Shown here: positions 52,801 to 60,827 of the stretch, in pieces
Position numbering within the stretch: the first letter of the stretch is position 1
How the letters are laid out: every line of letters starts with the position of its first letter
NCBI RefSeq assembly: GCF_000526215.1
Contig: NZ_JAFQ01000004.1
Location: forward strand, 1,302,001-1,366,000
Source: Nocardia sp. BMG51109
GTDB lineage: Bacteria; Actinomycetota; Actinomycetes; Mycobacteriales; Mycobacteriaceae
Length of the DNA: 64,000 nt
Direction of reading: 5' to 3'
Translations under genes and position numbers: made by a program
The notes under the pieces: generated by a model
Told to the model about the DNA's origin: nothing
Databases searched by the model: none
Seen by the model: the letters and a program-made list of their open reading frames with translations, nothing else

Positions 52801-53870
52801 CGGGCCAGATCGTCACCGCTGTAGCGCTGATGCGCCCGGATCTCCCGCATGGCCTCGGCCACCCGGGGCCCGAGTTCGCCCAGCCGGTCGTCGGCCCGCA
52901 CGGCCAGCCGCAGCGGCAGCACGTTCACCACCATGGCCGGGGTGGTCAGCGCGGCCCGGCCGACGCGGCCCATCAGCAGCATGGACATCACGACATCGGA
53001 GGTGCCGAGCCGACGGCTCAGGAACGCGGCGTAGCAGGCGACGAATACGTCGGTCCAGTTCAGGCCGTATCGGTCGGCGCATTCGCGCAGCCGGGCGAAG
53101 CCGGTCGCGCTCAACACCGCCTCGGTGCGGAGGGTGCGCTCCACCGCCCCGCCGACGTGCCCGCCGCGACCGTCCAGATCCGGCCACGGCGTGAGCTGCT
53201 CCCGCCAGAACTCCCGGTCCCGTTCGAACTGTTCGCCCGCGCGATATTCCTGCTCCTCCCGCACCAGCCCGGCGATGGTGCCGAAAGTCCGCTTGGCCAC
53301 GGCCTTTTCGCGGCGCATGGCGGTGTAGTGGGCGGCGACCCGGCGCGACAGCAGCGCCGCGCTGTATCCGTCGACGATCAGGTGGTGGTACAGCTGCACG
53401 CACCACACCTCGCTGTCCGAGAGCCGGATCAGCGTGTAGTTGTACAGCTGCCGGTCGACCATGCCGCGGCAGTGTTCGGCGGCGCGGTGACGTTCCAGCG
53501 CCACCGCCTCGTGTGCCAGGGCCGTCGGGTCGGCGGCCGCGCGCAGATCGATCGTCGGACGCAGCACCGCCGCGCCGTCAGTGACGAATTGCCGTGGCCC
53601 CTCCGGCGTTTCCCGGAACCGCAGGCGCATGTTCTCGGCCTCGGCCACGGTGCGCCGGATCGCCTCCGCCAGCAGATCGATATCGATCGCCGAGTCGCCG
53701 GAGATCTCCAGCACCTCGCCCACCAGATACCGGCCGGATTCGGGATCGAAACGCTGGGCGTTCCAGATACCCAGCTGCGGTCCGGTCAGCGGCAAACCGG
53801 AATCGGTGTCCGCCGAGTCCACCTCCTGCCCGACTGGCAACACGGCAACTCCCTTCACCATCAACGACAT
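46803..53870 (-). CDS. Dimodular siderophore NRPS, C-A-T-C-A-T-TE (DhbF-like)
   Basis: 2,355 residues, close to the size of DhbF of bacillibactin synthesis. Domain order: C1 (about 15-450, HHLIVDGYS near 164), A1 (470-970, [11 protein letters not shown] near 633), T1 ([10 protein letters not shown] near 1015), C2 (1080-1500, HHLLADGWS near 1230), A2 (1525-2005, [11 protein letters not shown] near 1668), T2 ([10 protein letters not shown] near 2062) and a thioesterase (2120-2350, GYSLGG near 2203, late YSHFD). My reading of the pocket residues gives D-A-D-D-A-G-L-V-D for A1 and D-A-L-Q-F-G-L-V-C for A2; two acidic residues suggest a basic amino acid for A1. No epimerase domain and no MbtH gene are seen nearby. 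Start ATG lacks a good ribosome site; one nine bases on is possible. Confidence 0.93.
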   Translation of the reverse strand: MSLMVKGVAVLPVGQEVDSADTDSGLPLTGPQLGIWNAQRFDPESGRYLVGEVLEISGDSAIDIDLLAEAIRRTVAEAENMRLRFRETPEGPRQFVTDGAAVLRPTIDLRAAADPTALAHEAVALERHRAAEHCRGMVDRQLYNYTLIRLSDSEVWCVQLYHHLIVDGYSAALLSRRVAAHYTAMRREKAVAKRTFGTIAGLVREEQEYRAGEQFERDREFWREQLTPWPDLDGRGGHVGGAVERTLRTEAVLSATGFARLRECADRYGLNWTDVFVACYAAFLSRRLGTSDVVMSMLLMGRVGRAALTTPAMVVNVLPLRLAVRADDRLGELGPRVAEAMREIRAHQRYSGDDLARDFHGAGVGELLHGVGINLKVFDFALDFDGARGVLRNVAGGPPEDLGLTVTPLPDDSVLLGFEPDARINDPENVRRDLDGLVRVLEAFTGSEKPSVGSLELLDGDTRTRLLSERSVPSRNAAAEPVTDALARLTAEQPGAIVLSVGDAQCTAAEFVRRVHRLARYLRAHAVGPEAIVGVALPRSVDFVVALFAVWRAGGVYLPLDPEHPVPRLRATIDDAAPALVLSAGALAAELGAEAVDTAAPEFRAELDEYPENPGSADEFGEILPEHGAYLIYTSGSTGRPKGVLIDHAALAHLLTTHRSGMYAETAAGDRRLRIAHTTSFAFDASLDPLLWLLDGHRVHVYDTDIRRDPAALVAAFARDRIDVVDGTPALVAALLEHGLADTAPRLLALGGDACAPGLWQEIQRAGIAAVNLYGPTELTVDAIRAPVRGDAPAIGLPLPGTRVYLLDNGLQPVADDRIGELYLAGPQVARGYRGRGGATAERFVPDPFGPAGARMYRTGDRARWMPGRGYEYLGRADNQVKIRGHRVELSEVEAALGGLPQVRAAAADIREIAGRPTLVGYVVPVRDTAPGAVELRSRLVDLVPDHMVPSRLVVVGELPHTVNGKLDRAALPEPSSETGGREPSTPAERTVCEVVAAAVGHPAVGVDDDFFGVGGDSITAVTVSSRLRERGLILSPQELLTRRGLGELAAHATPVAERAAGPEPARRRPSSALPQAAVDRLTARYGPIADVLPLSPLQEGLLFHALRDGDHDIYTMTARFALRGSADPDRLAAAFERMLSRHPNLNAAFCYDLFDEPVQVLPRAPRLFWRVADLRALPPGEVERAVAAAEASAAAEPFDIAEPPLLRALLIRVSDDSQRLVLIAHHLLADGWSVPIMVRETLALYRDEELPGPAYYGDYLAWLADGDAEATAARWRDYLGGLAAPTLVGHAGQRSRSVRLDVPLPDTVIPALEELGRAHGLTMSTLIQGAWSLVLADHLGHPDVVFGTVVSGRPADLPDVERAVGLFSNTIPVRLHLDPHRTLPDQLAEFQRRSFEMQNHGHLDLATVERGSALGRLFDTLVVYENFPKSALRQPDTHALRVADVAVDSLTHFPITVTARPGEPFVLMLHHDPAAVPDATAVRLTEHLGAVLTALAADPGATAAAVTHATTPCETRGDTLATWGTAIDPDAPAVTLGDITVGYREFESRANRLARWLISRGVGPETVVTVAMHRGIDSVVAAHAIARSGGVYLPVDIEQPAQRIDLILETAAPALVLTTAEDGFGTERAPVFAVDELDTRGLADTAITDAERIAPLRPDNAAYLLFTSGSTGVPKGVSVSHASIVNTFDWLQRREEFGPGDTVLYRTPPTFDASLLELYLPLHVGARIVLTRRDGHRDPYYQARLLRDERVTAIQMTTSMLTVLAEEADLTGCTALRCVFTGGEPLPPATARRMRALTGTRVNNLYGPTEAAVCITYHAATDADTVTVSIGIPAHSSGVRVLDERLRPVPAGTVGDLYLTGVQLARGYLARPGLTSGAFVADPQGGGERMYRTGDLVKWTADGELEYVGRSDSQVKLRGQRIELGEIEAALLTCDGVAQAVVLLREDTVGDQRLVAYLIARSGTGLDTEAVRSQLRAALPAYMIPAAFVVLDEIPRTVSEKIDRKALPAPAAEPEAAEPQPVRIPMDTGDERLLGAVREAMAAVLSAPDLGPDDDFFAAGGHSLTAVRLIGRLRRAGMSAVLDDVFAAPSARALASRVTASGEESESAGDGLAMLGSRLDHVLELRPGGSAAPLFCVHPVGGTAWQFGPLAQLLRADRPIVGLQLPSLSDNGFHAETLDDLARHYLATIRRIQPRGPYHLLGYSLGGNIVHAVAAQLAAAGESIAYIGLVDSHSVTDLLEQAAGTLANPDSLDELLPELPSDAPELAAVIRTAATELLGMVTRSAAPVYDGPMALYAGDPGTHPERTDAQLAGWRSEGARLTVRRLPYSHFDIVSPTGWAEVAALLDADPAIRR

Positions 53871-53982
53871 TCGGCCCGGCGGTCCCGGCCCGCTCCGACC
53901 GGAGACGGGCAGGGGACCACCGAGACGCCCCGACCGGCGGGGTCTGCGGGGCCCGCGGGGGCCGAACATCGCCGTCGCTCGA

Positions 53983-54030
53983 GGCCCGCCCGAAACTCCG
54001 AGGTTCCAGTTCGACGTCCCCGGGCGGGCC
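53983..54030 (-). promoter_or_regulatory. Hairpin in the leader of the NRPS operon
   Basis: Inverted repeat GGCCCGCCCG (53983-53992) and CGGGCGGGCC (54021-54030), ten perfect pairs with a 28-base loop. It lies just downstream of the iron box at 54036 on the transcribed strand, in the 217-bp gap between the ATPase gene and the synthetase. It could terminate the transporter operon, or shape the synthetase leader mRNA. Confidence 0.45.
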
Positions 54031-54035
54031 GAAAA

Positions 54036-54054
54036 CTAGGTTAGCCTAACTTAA
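54036..54054 (-). promoter_or_regulatory. IdeR/DtxR-type iron box upstream of the NRPS operon
   Basis: CTAGGTTAGCCTAACTTAA, close to the iron-box consensus with a near-perfect inverted repeat. It is 166 bp upstream of the synthetase start and 33 bp from the stop of the ATPase gene. It should repress the operon running from the synthetase to the aryl carrier gene under iron-replete conditions. Confidence 0.88.
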
Positions 54055-54087
54055 GTCCAAATGGTACTAATTGTTCGATTAATCCCA

Positions 54088-54936
54088 TTACTTGTCGGTG
54101 GGCGCCTTCGCGGCCACCGGAATGACCAGCGGCGCACCGGTTTCGGGATCGTCGATGATGCGGCAGTCGAGCGAGAAGACCTCGCGCACCAGTTCGGCCG
54201 TGACGATCCGCCGCGGCGCCCCGGCCGCGACCACCCGGCCGTCCTTCATCGCGACGAGGTGGTCGGCATAGCGGAAGGCGTGGTTCAGGTCGTGCAGGAC
54301 GGCGACCACGGTGCGGCCGGAATCCCGGTTCAGGGTGCGGCACAGGTCCAGCAGCTGGATCTGGTGAGCGATGTCCAGGTAGGTGGTGGGCTCGTCGAGC
54401 AGCACGATCGGGGTTCCCTGCGCGAGAACCATGGCGATCCAGACGCGTTGGCGCTGTCCGCCGGACAACTCGTCCACCGGCCGCGCCGACAGTTCCGTCA
54501 CACCCGTGGCGGCCAGCGCGTCGGCCACGGCCCGCTCATCGTCGCGGGACCACTGCCGCAGCATCGACTGATGCGGATAGCGGCCGCGCGCCACCAGATC
54601 GCCGACCCGGATCCCGTCCGGCGCGAGGGAGGTCTGCGGCAGCAGCCCGATCCGGCGCGCCACCTCCTTGGCCCGGTACTCCGTGATCGCCTTGCCGTCC
54701 AGCACCACCGCACCGGATTCCGGCATCAGCAGGCGCGAAAGAGCGCGCAGCAGAGTGGATTTGCCGCACGCGTTCGGACCGATGACGATGGTGAACTCCC
54801 CGTCGGGAATCTCCACCGACAGCTGATCGCTGATCGTCCGGCCGCGGTAGCCGAGCCGGACCCGATCCGCGTGCAGCCGAGGCCGATTCGCGGTGTCGGG
54901 TGCCGATTCGGCACGGGTACCGGGTTTTTCGTGCAT
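54088..54936 (-). CDS. Ferric-siderophore ABC transporter ATP-binding protein (FepC-like)
   Basis: 282 residues from an ATG with AAGGAAG six bases upstream. Walker A IGPNACGKST near 68, signature LSGGQRQRVWIAMVLAQ near 163, Walker B PIVLLDEPTTYLD near 185 and the switch VLHDLNHAFRYADH near 218. It powers import of the ferric siderophore through the two FecCD permeases encoded just upstream (11-bp gap). The frame extends upstream into the permease, but that is shadow. Confidence 0.93.
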   Translation of the reverse strand: MHEKPGTRAESAPDTANRPRLHADRVRLGYRGRTISDQLSVEIPDGEFTIVIGPNACGKSTLLRALSRLLMPESGAVVLDGKAITEYRAKEVARRIGLLPQTSLAPDGIRVGDLVARGRYPHQSMLRQWSRDDERAVADALAATGVTELSARPVDELSGGQRQRVWIAMVLAQGTPIVLLDEPTTYLDIAHQIQLLDLCRTLNRDSGRTVVAVLHDLNHAFRYADHLVAMKDGRVVAAGAPRRIVTAELVREVFSLDCRIIDDPETGAPLVIPVAAKAPTDK

Positions 54937-54947
54937 CGTCGCTTCCT

Positions 54948-55997
54948 TCAGTTCCGTCTGGCCTCGGCCACCAGCAGATACGCCAGATAGAGCCCGCCGA
55001 TCGACACGGTGACGATGCCGACGGGCAGCACGGTGGGCGCGAAGGCGCGCTGGGCGATCCAGTCGCAGGTGACCAGCAGCAGCGCGCCCATGGCGGCGGC
55101 GGGAAGCAGGGCGGTCGAGGGGGTGCGGGCCAGCCGGCGCCCCAATTGCGGTGCGGCCAGGGCGACGAACGCGATCGGCCCGGCGACGGCGGTGGCCACC
55201 GCGGTGAGCGCGACGCTCAGCACGACCAGCAGCAGCCGGGCCCGGCCGACCCGCAGGCCCAGCGCACTCGCGGTGTCGTCGCCCAGATCCAGGATCCGCA
55301 GCCGGGACGACGCCGGGAACAGGGCGATCGCGAGCACGGCCAGCAGGATCAGCGCGGGCGCGACCTGCGACCACGACAACCCGTCCAGCGAGCCCGCGCC
55401 CCAGGCGGCGGCCGACATCGCCGCGTCCAGATCGGCGCGCATGACCAGCCAGGTGTTGACCGAGGCCAGCATGGCGCTGATCCCGATGCCGACGATGATC
55501 AGCCGGTACCCCGTCACGTTCTGCCGAAAGGCCAAGAGCTGGATGACGAGTGCGGTGCCGAGGCCGCCGATCAGCGCGCCGGCGGCGGTCTGCACGTGGC
55601 CGCCGCCCAGGATCAGGATGACGATCAGCGCCCCGGTGTAGGCGCCGGTGTTGAAGCCGACGATATCGGGGCTGCCCAGCGGATTCCGGGTCACCGACTG
55701 CAGGATCGCGCCGCTGGCGCCGAGCGCGGCGCCCAGCGCCAGGGCCAGCACCACGCGCGGAAATCGCCACTCCCACACCACAAGACGATCGAACCGCTGA
55801 TCCCCGACGAACAGCGCGCGCAGCACGCGGTCCGGCGCGATCGGGTAGTCGCCGGTGCCGAGCGCCAGGACGGCCACGGCCAGCGCCGCCACCAGCAGCA
55901 CCGCGCTCACCACCGCCGCGCGCAGACCCACCCGGGCGGTGCGGCCGCGGAACCGCAGCACCAGCACCGGGCGGCCGAAATCGACCCCGGGCGTCAC
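54948..55997 (-). CDS. FecCD-family siderophore permease (FepG-like)
   Basis: 349 residues from a GTG in a GTGA overlap with the partner permease; the first conserved block, RLVVWEWRFPRVVLALALGAALGASGAILQSVTRNPLGSPDIVG (about 85-125), confirms the FecCD family. Nine to ten membrane segments follow. Pairs with the product of 55994-57004 to form the transmembrane channel for the ferric siderophore. Confidence 0.92.
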   Translation of the reverse strand: MTPGVDFGRPVLVLRFRGRTARVGLRAAVVSAVLLVAALAVAVLALGTGDYPIAPDRVLRALFVGDQRFDRLVVWEWRFPRVVLALALGAALGASGAILQSVTRNPLGSPDIVGFNTGAYTGALIVILILGGGHVQTAAGALIGGLGTALVIQLLAFRQNVTGYRLIIVGIGISAMLASVNTWLVMRADLDAAMSAAAWGAGSLDGLSWSQVAPALILLAVLAIALFPASSRLRILDLGDDTASALGLRVGRARLLLVVLSVALTAVATAVAGPIAFVALAAPQLGRRLARTPSTALLPAAAMGALLLVTCDWIAQRAFAPTVLPVGIVTVSIGGLYLAYLLVAEARRN

Positions 55998-57004
55998 GAC
56001 GCACCCACCCGTGCCCGGCGCGCAAGCAGAATCAGCGCGGGGGCGCCGAGGAAGGCCGTCACCAGGCCCGCCGGAATCTCGTCGGGCCGGATCAGGATGC
56101 GCCCCAGCACATCCGACCCGAGCACCAGAATCGGCGCCAGCAGCATCGAGTACGCGACGATCCAGCGCTGGTCGGGTCCGACGAGCCGGCGGGCGATATG
56201 CGGCACCGCCAGGCCGACGAAGGTGATCGGCCCGACCGCGGCGGTCGCGGTGCCGCACAGCAGGGTCAGCGCCACCGCCGTGAGCAGCCGGGTGCGGCCG
56301 ACGTGCACACCGAGCGCGTGGGCCAGATCGTCACCGAGCGCCATGGTGTTGAGCGAGCGGGACACGATCACGGCGGCGATCACGCCGACCACGATGAGCG
56401 GCGCCGCGCCGAGCACGATGTCGTAGCCGCGTCCGGTCAGCGATCCCGAGTCCCACTGCCGCATCTCGTCGAAGGCGGTGGCGTTCAACAGGATCAGGCC
56501 CTTGGTGACGCCGGACAGCACCGCCGTGACGGCGACACCGGCCAGCGTGAGCCGGACCGGGTCGGCGCCCTGCCGGCCGGCGGTGCCCAATCGGTAGACC
56601 GCCAGCGAGACCACCGCGGCGCCGGCCAGTCCGAACCACACGTACGACGTGATGTCGGTGAGGCCGAAGAACGCGACGGCCAGCGTGATGGCGAAGGCCG
56701 CGCCGGCGTTGATCCCGAGCAGCCCGGGGTCTGCCAGAGGGTTGCGGGTGAGCCCCTGCATCAGGCATCCGGCGACACCGAGGGCGATTCCGGCGAGCAG
56801 ACCGAGCAGGGTTCGCGGCACTCGATAGCCGGTGACGATCAGATGGTCGGGAGCGCTGTCACTGCCCCACAGGGTCGTCCAGACTTCGGTGACCGGAATG
56901 GACTTGGCACCCACGAGGAGGCTGAGCAGGCCCGCCACCACCAGGACGACGATCGATAATACCCATCCCGACCAGCGCCTATTCCGCTCCTGAGGGCTGT
57001 ACAT
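55994..57004 (-). CDS. FecCD-family siderophore permease (FepD-like)
   Basis: 336 residues with GGGAG upstream of the ATG. The conserved coupling block is VTGYRVPRTLLGLLAGIALGVAGCLMQGLTRNPLADPGLLGINAG (about 57-100); about ten membrane segments follow, ending with GGFLG-type ALVTAFLGAPALILLARR. First gene of the three-gene transporter operon, coupled by GTGA to the second permease. Iron-box-like sequences lie 66-114 bp upstream. Confidence 0.92.
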   Translation of the reverse strand: MYSPQERNRRWSGWVLSIVVLVVAGLLSLLVGAKSIPVTEVWTTLWGSDSAPDHLIVTGYRVPRTLLGLLAGIALGVAGCLMQGLTRNPLADPGLLGINAGAAFAITLAVAFFGLTDITSYVWFGLAGAAVVSLAVYRLGTAGRQGADPVRLTLAGVAVTAVLSGVTKGLILLNATAFDEMRQWDSGSLTGRGYDIVLGAAPLIVVGVIAAVIVSRSLNTMALGDDLAHALGVHVGRTRLLTAVALTLLCGTATAAVGPITFVGLAVPHIARRLVGPDQRWIVAYSMLLAPILVLGSDVLGRILIRPDEIPAGLVTAFLGAPALILLARRARVGAS

Positions 57005-57313
57005 CGGCTCGTTCTCCCCGACTCGACACTGCGCGGAACGAGGATCAACCCGGTTCCATCATGATCAAATTAGCTAAGCCTCACCTATCTCTTGCGGCCT
57101 TAGGCTTGCCTACTCTACAGTCCGGTTTGCCAGATTCGCAGCCGATGCACAGTCAACGCTCAGGTGACACTCAGCAGACGCCGTGGCGGCGCCGGGAAAT
57201 TCCCGGCTACCGAGGACGCGCCGTATTCCCTTACCCCACAACGCACTCGACCCGAACGCGACGTCGGGTTATCGGCGCACGTCCAGATGAGGGAACGAAG
57301 AAAGGTCCACCCC
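57005..57313. promoter_or_regulatory. Divergent regulatory region with two weak iron boxes
   Basis: This 309-bp gap separates the permease operon from the secreted-protein gene. Two imperfect IdeR-type boxes are visible: TTAGCTAAGCCTCACCTAT at 57070-57088 (15 of 19 consensus positions by my count) and TTAGGCTTGCCTACTCTAC at 57100-57118 (14 of 19). The AT-rich stretch at 57055-57075 could be promoter. No credible gene lies in the rest of the gap. Confidence 0.6.
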
Positions 57314-58042
57314 GTGAAACTCACCAAAATCGCCCTGCCGGTCGTGGCCGTGAGCACCGCGCTCGGCCTCACTGCCGGAGTGAGCAGCGCTGCACCTTCC
57401 CCGAATTCATCCGATGAAAACGTGATCAATTACACCGCCACGCCGACGGCCGAGAACACCGTCATCGGCACCGATTCGGGCTCGATGGTGGTCGAGGACG
57501 GGGTCTTCAAGATCAAGTCCGCCGGCGGGAACACCGTGGCGGGCACCGAATTGAACTTCCGGGTGGACGATTTCGTCTTCCCGATCGCCGCGGACATCTC
57601 CGGCCACACCGCCACGCTCACACCGCAGTTCGATATGGCGCACGCCCAGTACAAGCCGGTCGCGCTGCCGTTCGAGGACGGCGCCGACTGGGATTCGCCG
57701 TACGAACGCGAGAAGGATGCCTGGAGCCGGATGACGGCCACCATCGCCCTGGGCGCCAGCATCGGCACCCTGGTCGGCGGCATCGGCGGCGGCGCCATCG
57801 GCTGTGTGCTCGGCGGCATCGCCGGCGCCACCGTCGCATCCGCCACCCTCGTCGGACTGTTCGGCCCGTTCATCCCGGCCGCCGCGGTCGGCTGCCTCGG
57901 CGGCATCGTCGCCATCGGAGCGCTGGGCACGCTGGCCGGTCAGATCCTGGTGACCGCCCCGGTCGCGATCCTCGCCGCCGCGCAGTACTTCACCACGATC
58001 AACGAGCCGTTCCCGGCGCCTGCGCCCAAGGAAGAGAAGTAA
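57314..58042 (+). CDS. Secreted protein with C-terminal glycine-zipper segments
   Basis: 242 residues from a GTG after GAAAGGTCC; frames open further upstream lack a signal peptide. A Sec signal peptide (KLTKIALPVVAVSTALGLTAGVSSAAPS) has a likely cleavage site after AxA near residue 27. The middle (about 40-140) is a beta-rich domain, and about 145-225 are three hydrophobic glycine-rich helices (GTLVGGIGGGAIGCVLGGIAG, VGCLGGIVAIGALGTLAG). Similar proteins are common and lineage-specific in Nocardia; function unknown. It faces the permease operon across the weak iron boxes, so it may respond to iron. Confidence 0.75.
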   Translation: MKLTKIALPVVAVSTALGLTAGVSSAAPSPNSSDENVINYTATPTAENTVIGTDSGSMVVEDGVFKIKSAGGNTVAGTELNFRVDDFVFPIAADISGHTATLTPQFDMAHAQYKPVALPFEDGADWDSPYEREKDAWSRMTATIALGASIGTLVGGIGGGAIGCVLGGIAGATVASATLVGLFGPFIPAAAVGCLGGIVAIGALGTLAGQILVTAPVAILAAAQYFTTINEPFPAPAPKEEK

Positions 58043-58046
58043 TCCG

Positions 58047-59600
58047 TTACGGCACAAAGTCTTCCGGCGGCTTCCGGCTCCCCGTTCGGGGAGCCGGGGC
58101 CTTCGGCGCGCGCGGCTGGGAGGCCCGGTACGCGCTGATGTCGAAGGTCGCGTTGCGCTGCCGGAACGAGGTGGCGCTGTCCGGCCACAGCAGCGTCACC
58201 CGGCCGGTCCGCTCGTCGCGATACCAGCTGAGGCAGCCGCCCTGCGTCCATACCGTGTCGCGGGCCAGCTCATCGATGTCGCGCATGGAGGACTGCACCG
58301 CCTCGGGCGTGACCTCCAGGACGTCGTCGGTGCTGCGCGCGAGGTGATCGAGCGCGCCGAGCACGTAGTCGATCTGCGTCTCGATGACATAGATCGCCGA
58401 ATTGTGGCCCAGTGCCGCATTCGGGCCGTCCAGCACGTACATGTTCGGGAAGCCGTCCACGGTCGTGGTGGCGTGCGCGACCATGCCGTCGCTCCAGCGC
58501 TCGGCGAGCGGCAGCGCGCCGCGGCCCTCGATGCGCTTGGCGATCGAGGGCCGGGTCGCGTTGAAGCCGGTGGCGAAGATGAGCACCTCGACGTCGTAGG
58601 CGTTGCCGCTCGCGGCGATCGCCGTGCCGTCCTGCACGCGGGCCAGCGCGGTCGGCTCCAGCCGGACGTGCTCGCGCTGCAACGCGGAATAGTAGTCGTC
58701 GGAGAAAAGGATTCGCTTGCAACCGATTTCGTAGTCGGGGGTCAGTTGCTCGCGCAGCCGCACGTCACCCACCTGCGCCGCCAGGTAGTCCAGCGCCCGC
58801 TGGCGCAGCAGATCGATCTCGGGGTGCTGCCGCTTCCGGGCGGCGATGCTGCGCTCGGCCTCCGCGAACAGTTCGTCCCGCAGCTCGGTGATGGCCTGCG
58901 GATCGTCGGAGAAGCGCAACAGCTCGTCGCGGGTGTAGAGGCGGTCGCCGCGGGGCAGCACGTAGGGCGCCGAACGCTGGAAGACGGCGAGTTCGGCGGC
59001 CTCCCCCGCCAGCCGCGGCAGGATCTGGATGGCCGAGGCGCCGGTGCCGACCAGGCCCACGCGCTTGCCGACGAGCGAGACCTTCGGATTCCAGCGGGCC
59101 GAATGCCATTGCCTACCGGCGAATTCCGCCAGATTGGCGACGGGCGGAATCTTCGGTTCGGTCAGCCGGCCGGTGGCCACGATCAGAGTGGCGGCCGAGA
59201 TCTCGCCGCGCGTCGTCCGGACGTGCCACCGTGCGTCGGCCTCGCTCCAGCGCGCCTGCTCCAGCGCGCAGTTCAGCAGCAGGCGGGACGCCAGCCCCTC
59301 CTCCCGGACGCAGGAGCGCAGGTATTCGTGGATCTCGGCGCCCTCGGCGAAGACCCGGGGCCACTGCGGATTCGGCCGGAACGAGAACGAATACAGATGC
59401 GCCGGAATATCACACGCCACACCGGGATAGCGGTTGTCGCGCCAGGTGCCGCCCACGTCGTCGGCCTGCTCGATGATCAGGAAGGATTCGTGCCCGCGGC
59501 GCGCGAGCTGAATGCCCATGCCCAGCCCGGCGAAGCCGGCGCCGACGATCAGGACATCCACGCGCACCGTATCCCCCTGCGGGAGAACGGCTTCAGACAT
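58047..59600 (-). CDS. Flavin monooxygenase of Baeyer-Villiger type
   Basis: 517 residues. FAD motif VLIVGAGFAGLGMGIQLARRG near 15-35, followed by DVGGTWRDNRYPGVACDIPAHLYSFSF, the type I Baeyer-Villiger pattern. The fingerprint FxGxxxHxxxW appears as FAGRQWHSARWNP near 160, with Asn where the family has Pro or Asp. The NADPH motif is VGLVGTGASAIQILP near 185. It would insert oxygen into ketones or oxidise amine or sulfur groups. Its start overlaps the CofH-like gene by eight bases, so both are one operon. Confidence 0.9.
   Translation of the reverse strand: MSEAVLPQGDTVRVDVLIVGAGFAGLGMGIQLARRGHESFLIIEQADDVGGTWRDNRYPGVACDIPAHLYSFSFRPNPQWPRVFAEGAEIHEYLRSCVREEGLASRLLLNCALEQARWSEADARWHVRTTRGEISAATLIVATGRLTEPKIPPVANLAEFAGRQWHSARWNPKVSLVGKRVGLVGTGASAIQILPRLAGEAAELAVFQRSAPYVLPRGDRLYTRDELLRFSDDPQAITELRDELFAEAERSIAARKRQHPEIDLLRQRALDYLAAQVGDVRLREQLTPDYEIGCKRILFSDDYYSALQREHVRLEPTALARVQDGTAIAASGNAYDVEVLIFATGFNATRPSIAKRIEGRGALPLAERWSDGMVAHATTTVDGFPNMYVLDGPNAALGHNSAIYVIETQIDYVLGALDHLARSTDDVLEVTPEAVQSSMRDIDELARDTVWTQGGCLSWYRDERTGRVTLLWPDSATSFRQRNATFDISAYRASQPRAPKAPAPRTGSRKPPEDFVP
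58074..58097. terminator. Hairpin inside the 3' end of the monooxygenase gene
   Basis: Perfect 11-bp stem CCGGCTCCCCG (58074-58084) and CGGGGAGCCGG (58087-58097) with a two-base loop. Only four bases separate the convergent stops of the secreted-protein and monooxygenase genes, so this hairpin, inside the coding end of the monooxygenase, probably serves as terminator for the secreted-protein gene. Confidence 0.65.
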
Positions 59601-60672
59601 GGCCGTACCGGGTCGTCCGTTGGCGCGCCGGCCGGTTCAGCCGCTGCGCGATCCGCTCCACGTCGTCGGCGGTGAGCGTGCGCCCGGCCTCGACACCGGC
59701 ATCGGGCGCGAGGCGGCCGTCGAGCAGCAGTCCGCCGAGATCGTTGGCGCCACCGGCCAGTAGCCCGGCCGCCGCCTCCGGACCGAACTTCGGCCACGCG
59801 GCCTGGATGTTCTCGATGCGCCCGTGCAGCAGCAGCCGCGCGACGGCGTGCAGTGCGCGGGTCTGCCGCCAGGACGGGCCGGGCCCCGCGTCGGCGCGGA
59901 TCGGCGGTGCGCCCGGGACGTACGGCATCGCGATGAACTCGCTGAAACCGCCGGTGCGGTCCTGGATTTCGGCGAGCAGCCGCAGATGGGCGACCTGCTG
60001 CGCGGGCGTCTCCAAGTGGCCGTAGACGATCGTCGAGGTCGAGAACAGGCCGATGCCGTGCGCGGTCTCGATCACCTGCACCCAGCGACTCACCGGCAGG
60101 TCAGGGCCGCCCCGCAGCCGGGCACGCACCTCGTCGTCGAGGATGCGCGCGCCCGTGCCGGGGACCGATCCCAGCCCGGCGTCCACGGCCGCGCCCAGGA
60201 AGAGGTCCAGCGGCATGCCGTGCCGGGCGGCGCCGTCGAGCAGTTCCTCGGGCCGGAAGGCATGCAGGTGAACCGGTGCCGCCGCGGTGACGGCGGCGAT
60301 CAGGGCCAGATAGTCGTCGTCGCTGTCGGGGGGTAGCGGGCCCTGCATGCAGATCTCGGTCGCACCCAGCTCGTATGCCTCGGCCACCAGGGCGGCGAGC
60401 CGCTCCCGCGCCGCACCGGCGCCGCAGACCGCGTCGGGATCCAGGTTCCGGTTCACGACGTAGGTCACGGCATCGCCGGCCGCCTGCCGCCGCAGCGCAT
60501 CGGCCAGCCGGCAGAGCTCCTCGAGTTCGGGGCCGTCGGCCCCCAGCAACGTTATGTATCCCTCGTCCGGCAGCGAGGCCGGGGCCGGCCCCGCCTCGGC
60601 GAGCCACTCCCGCACCCGACCGGCGTCGGGCAGATCGACTTCGGCGAGCGCACCATCCACCGGACCCACCAT
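59593..60672 (-). CDS. CofH-like protein lacking the radical-SAM cysteine motif
   Basis: 359 residues. Sequence blocks follow FO synthase subunit 2 (CofH) and menaquinone MqnC/MqnE: LEELCRLADALRRQAAGDAV then TYVVNRNLDPDAVC near 62-85, GATEICMQGPLPPDSDDDYL near 103, HLHAFRPEELLDGAARHGMP near 138, and LGSVPGTGARILDDEVRARL and STIVYGHLETPAQQVAHLRLL further on. True family members have VCxFxCxFCAF plus about 35 residues after the TYVVNRN block; here that segment is absent in frame, leaving one of the three cluster cysteines. It cannot bind a canonical 4Fe-4S cluster. It overlaps the flavin monooxygenase gene by eight bases. Confidence 0.82.
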   Translation of the reverse strand: MVGPVDGALAEVDLPDAGRVREWLAEAGPAPASLPDEGYITLLGADGPELEELCRLADALRRQAAGDAVTYVVNRNLDPDAVCGAGAARERLAALVAEAYELGATEICMQGPLPPDSDDDYLALIAAVTAAAPVHLHAFRPEELLDGAARHGMPLDLFLGAAVDAGLGSVPGTGARILDDEVRARLRGGPDLPVSRWVQVIETAHGIGLFSTSTIVYGHLETPAQQVAHLRLLAEIQDRTGGFSEFIAMPYVPGAPPIRADAGPGPSWRQTRALHAVARLLLHGRIENIQAAWPKFGPEAAAGLLAGGANDLGGLLLDGRLAPDAGVEAGRTLTADDVERIAQRLNRPARQRTTRYGHV

Positions 60673-60827
60673 ACCGACCGGTGCGCGAGCCGAACCGCCC
60701 CAGTTCCGGGCGCCCGGGAGCGGGGCTCAGGACGGATCGGCGAGCTCGGCCTCGCCGGGCGTCGACGGCAGTTCGGCGTGGTAGCCGCACCCGGCGTGAC
60801 CCAGGTGCGGCCGACCGGCGCGTCCGG

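Noticed and set aside
53870..53969. Earlier start of the NRPS at 53969
   Set aside because: The extra 33 residues are Pro/Gly/Arg-rich and not part of a condensation domain.
51657..54044. 795-codon open frame on the plus strand opposite the NRPS start
   Set aside because: Same reason: antisense shadow of the first condensation and adenylation domains.
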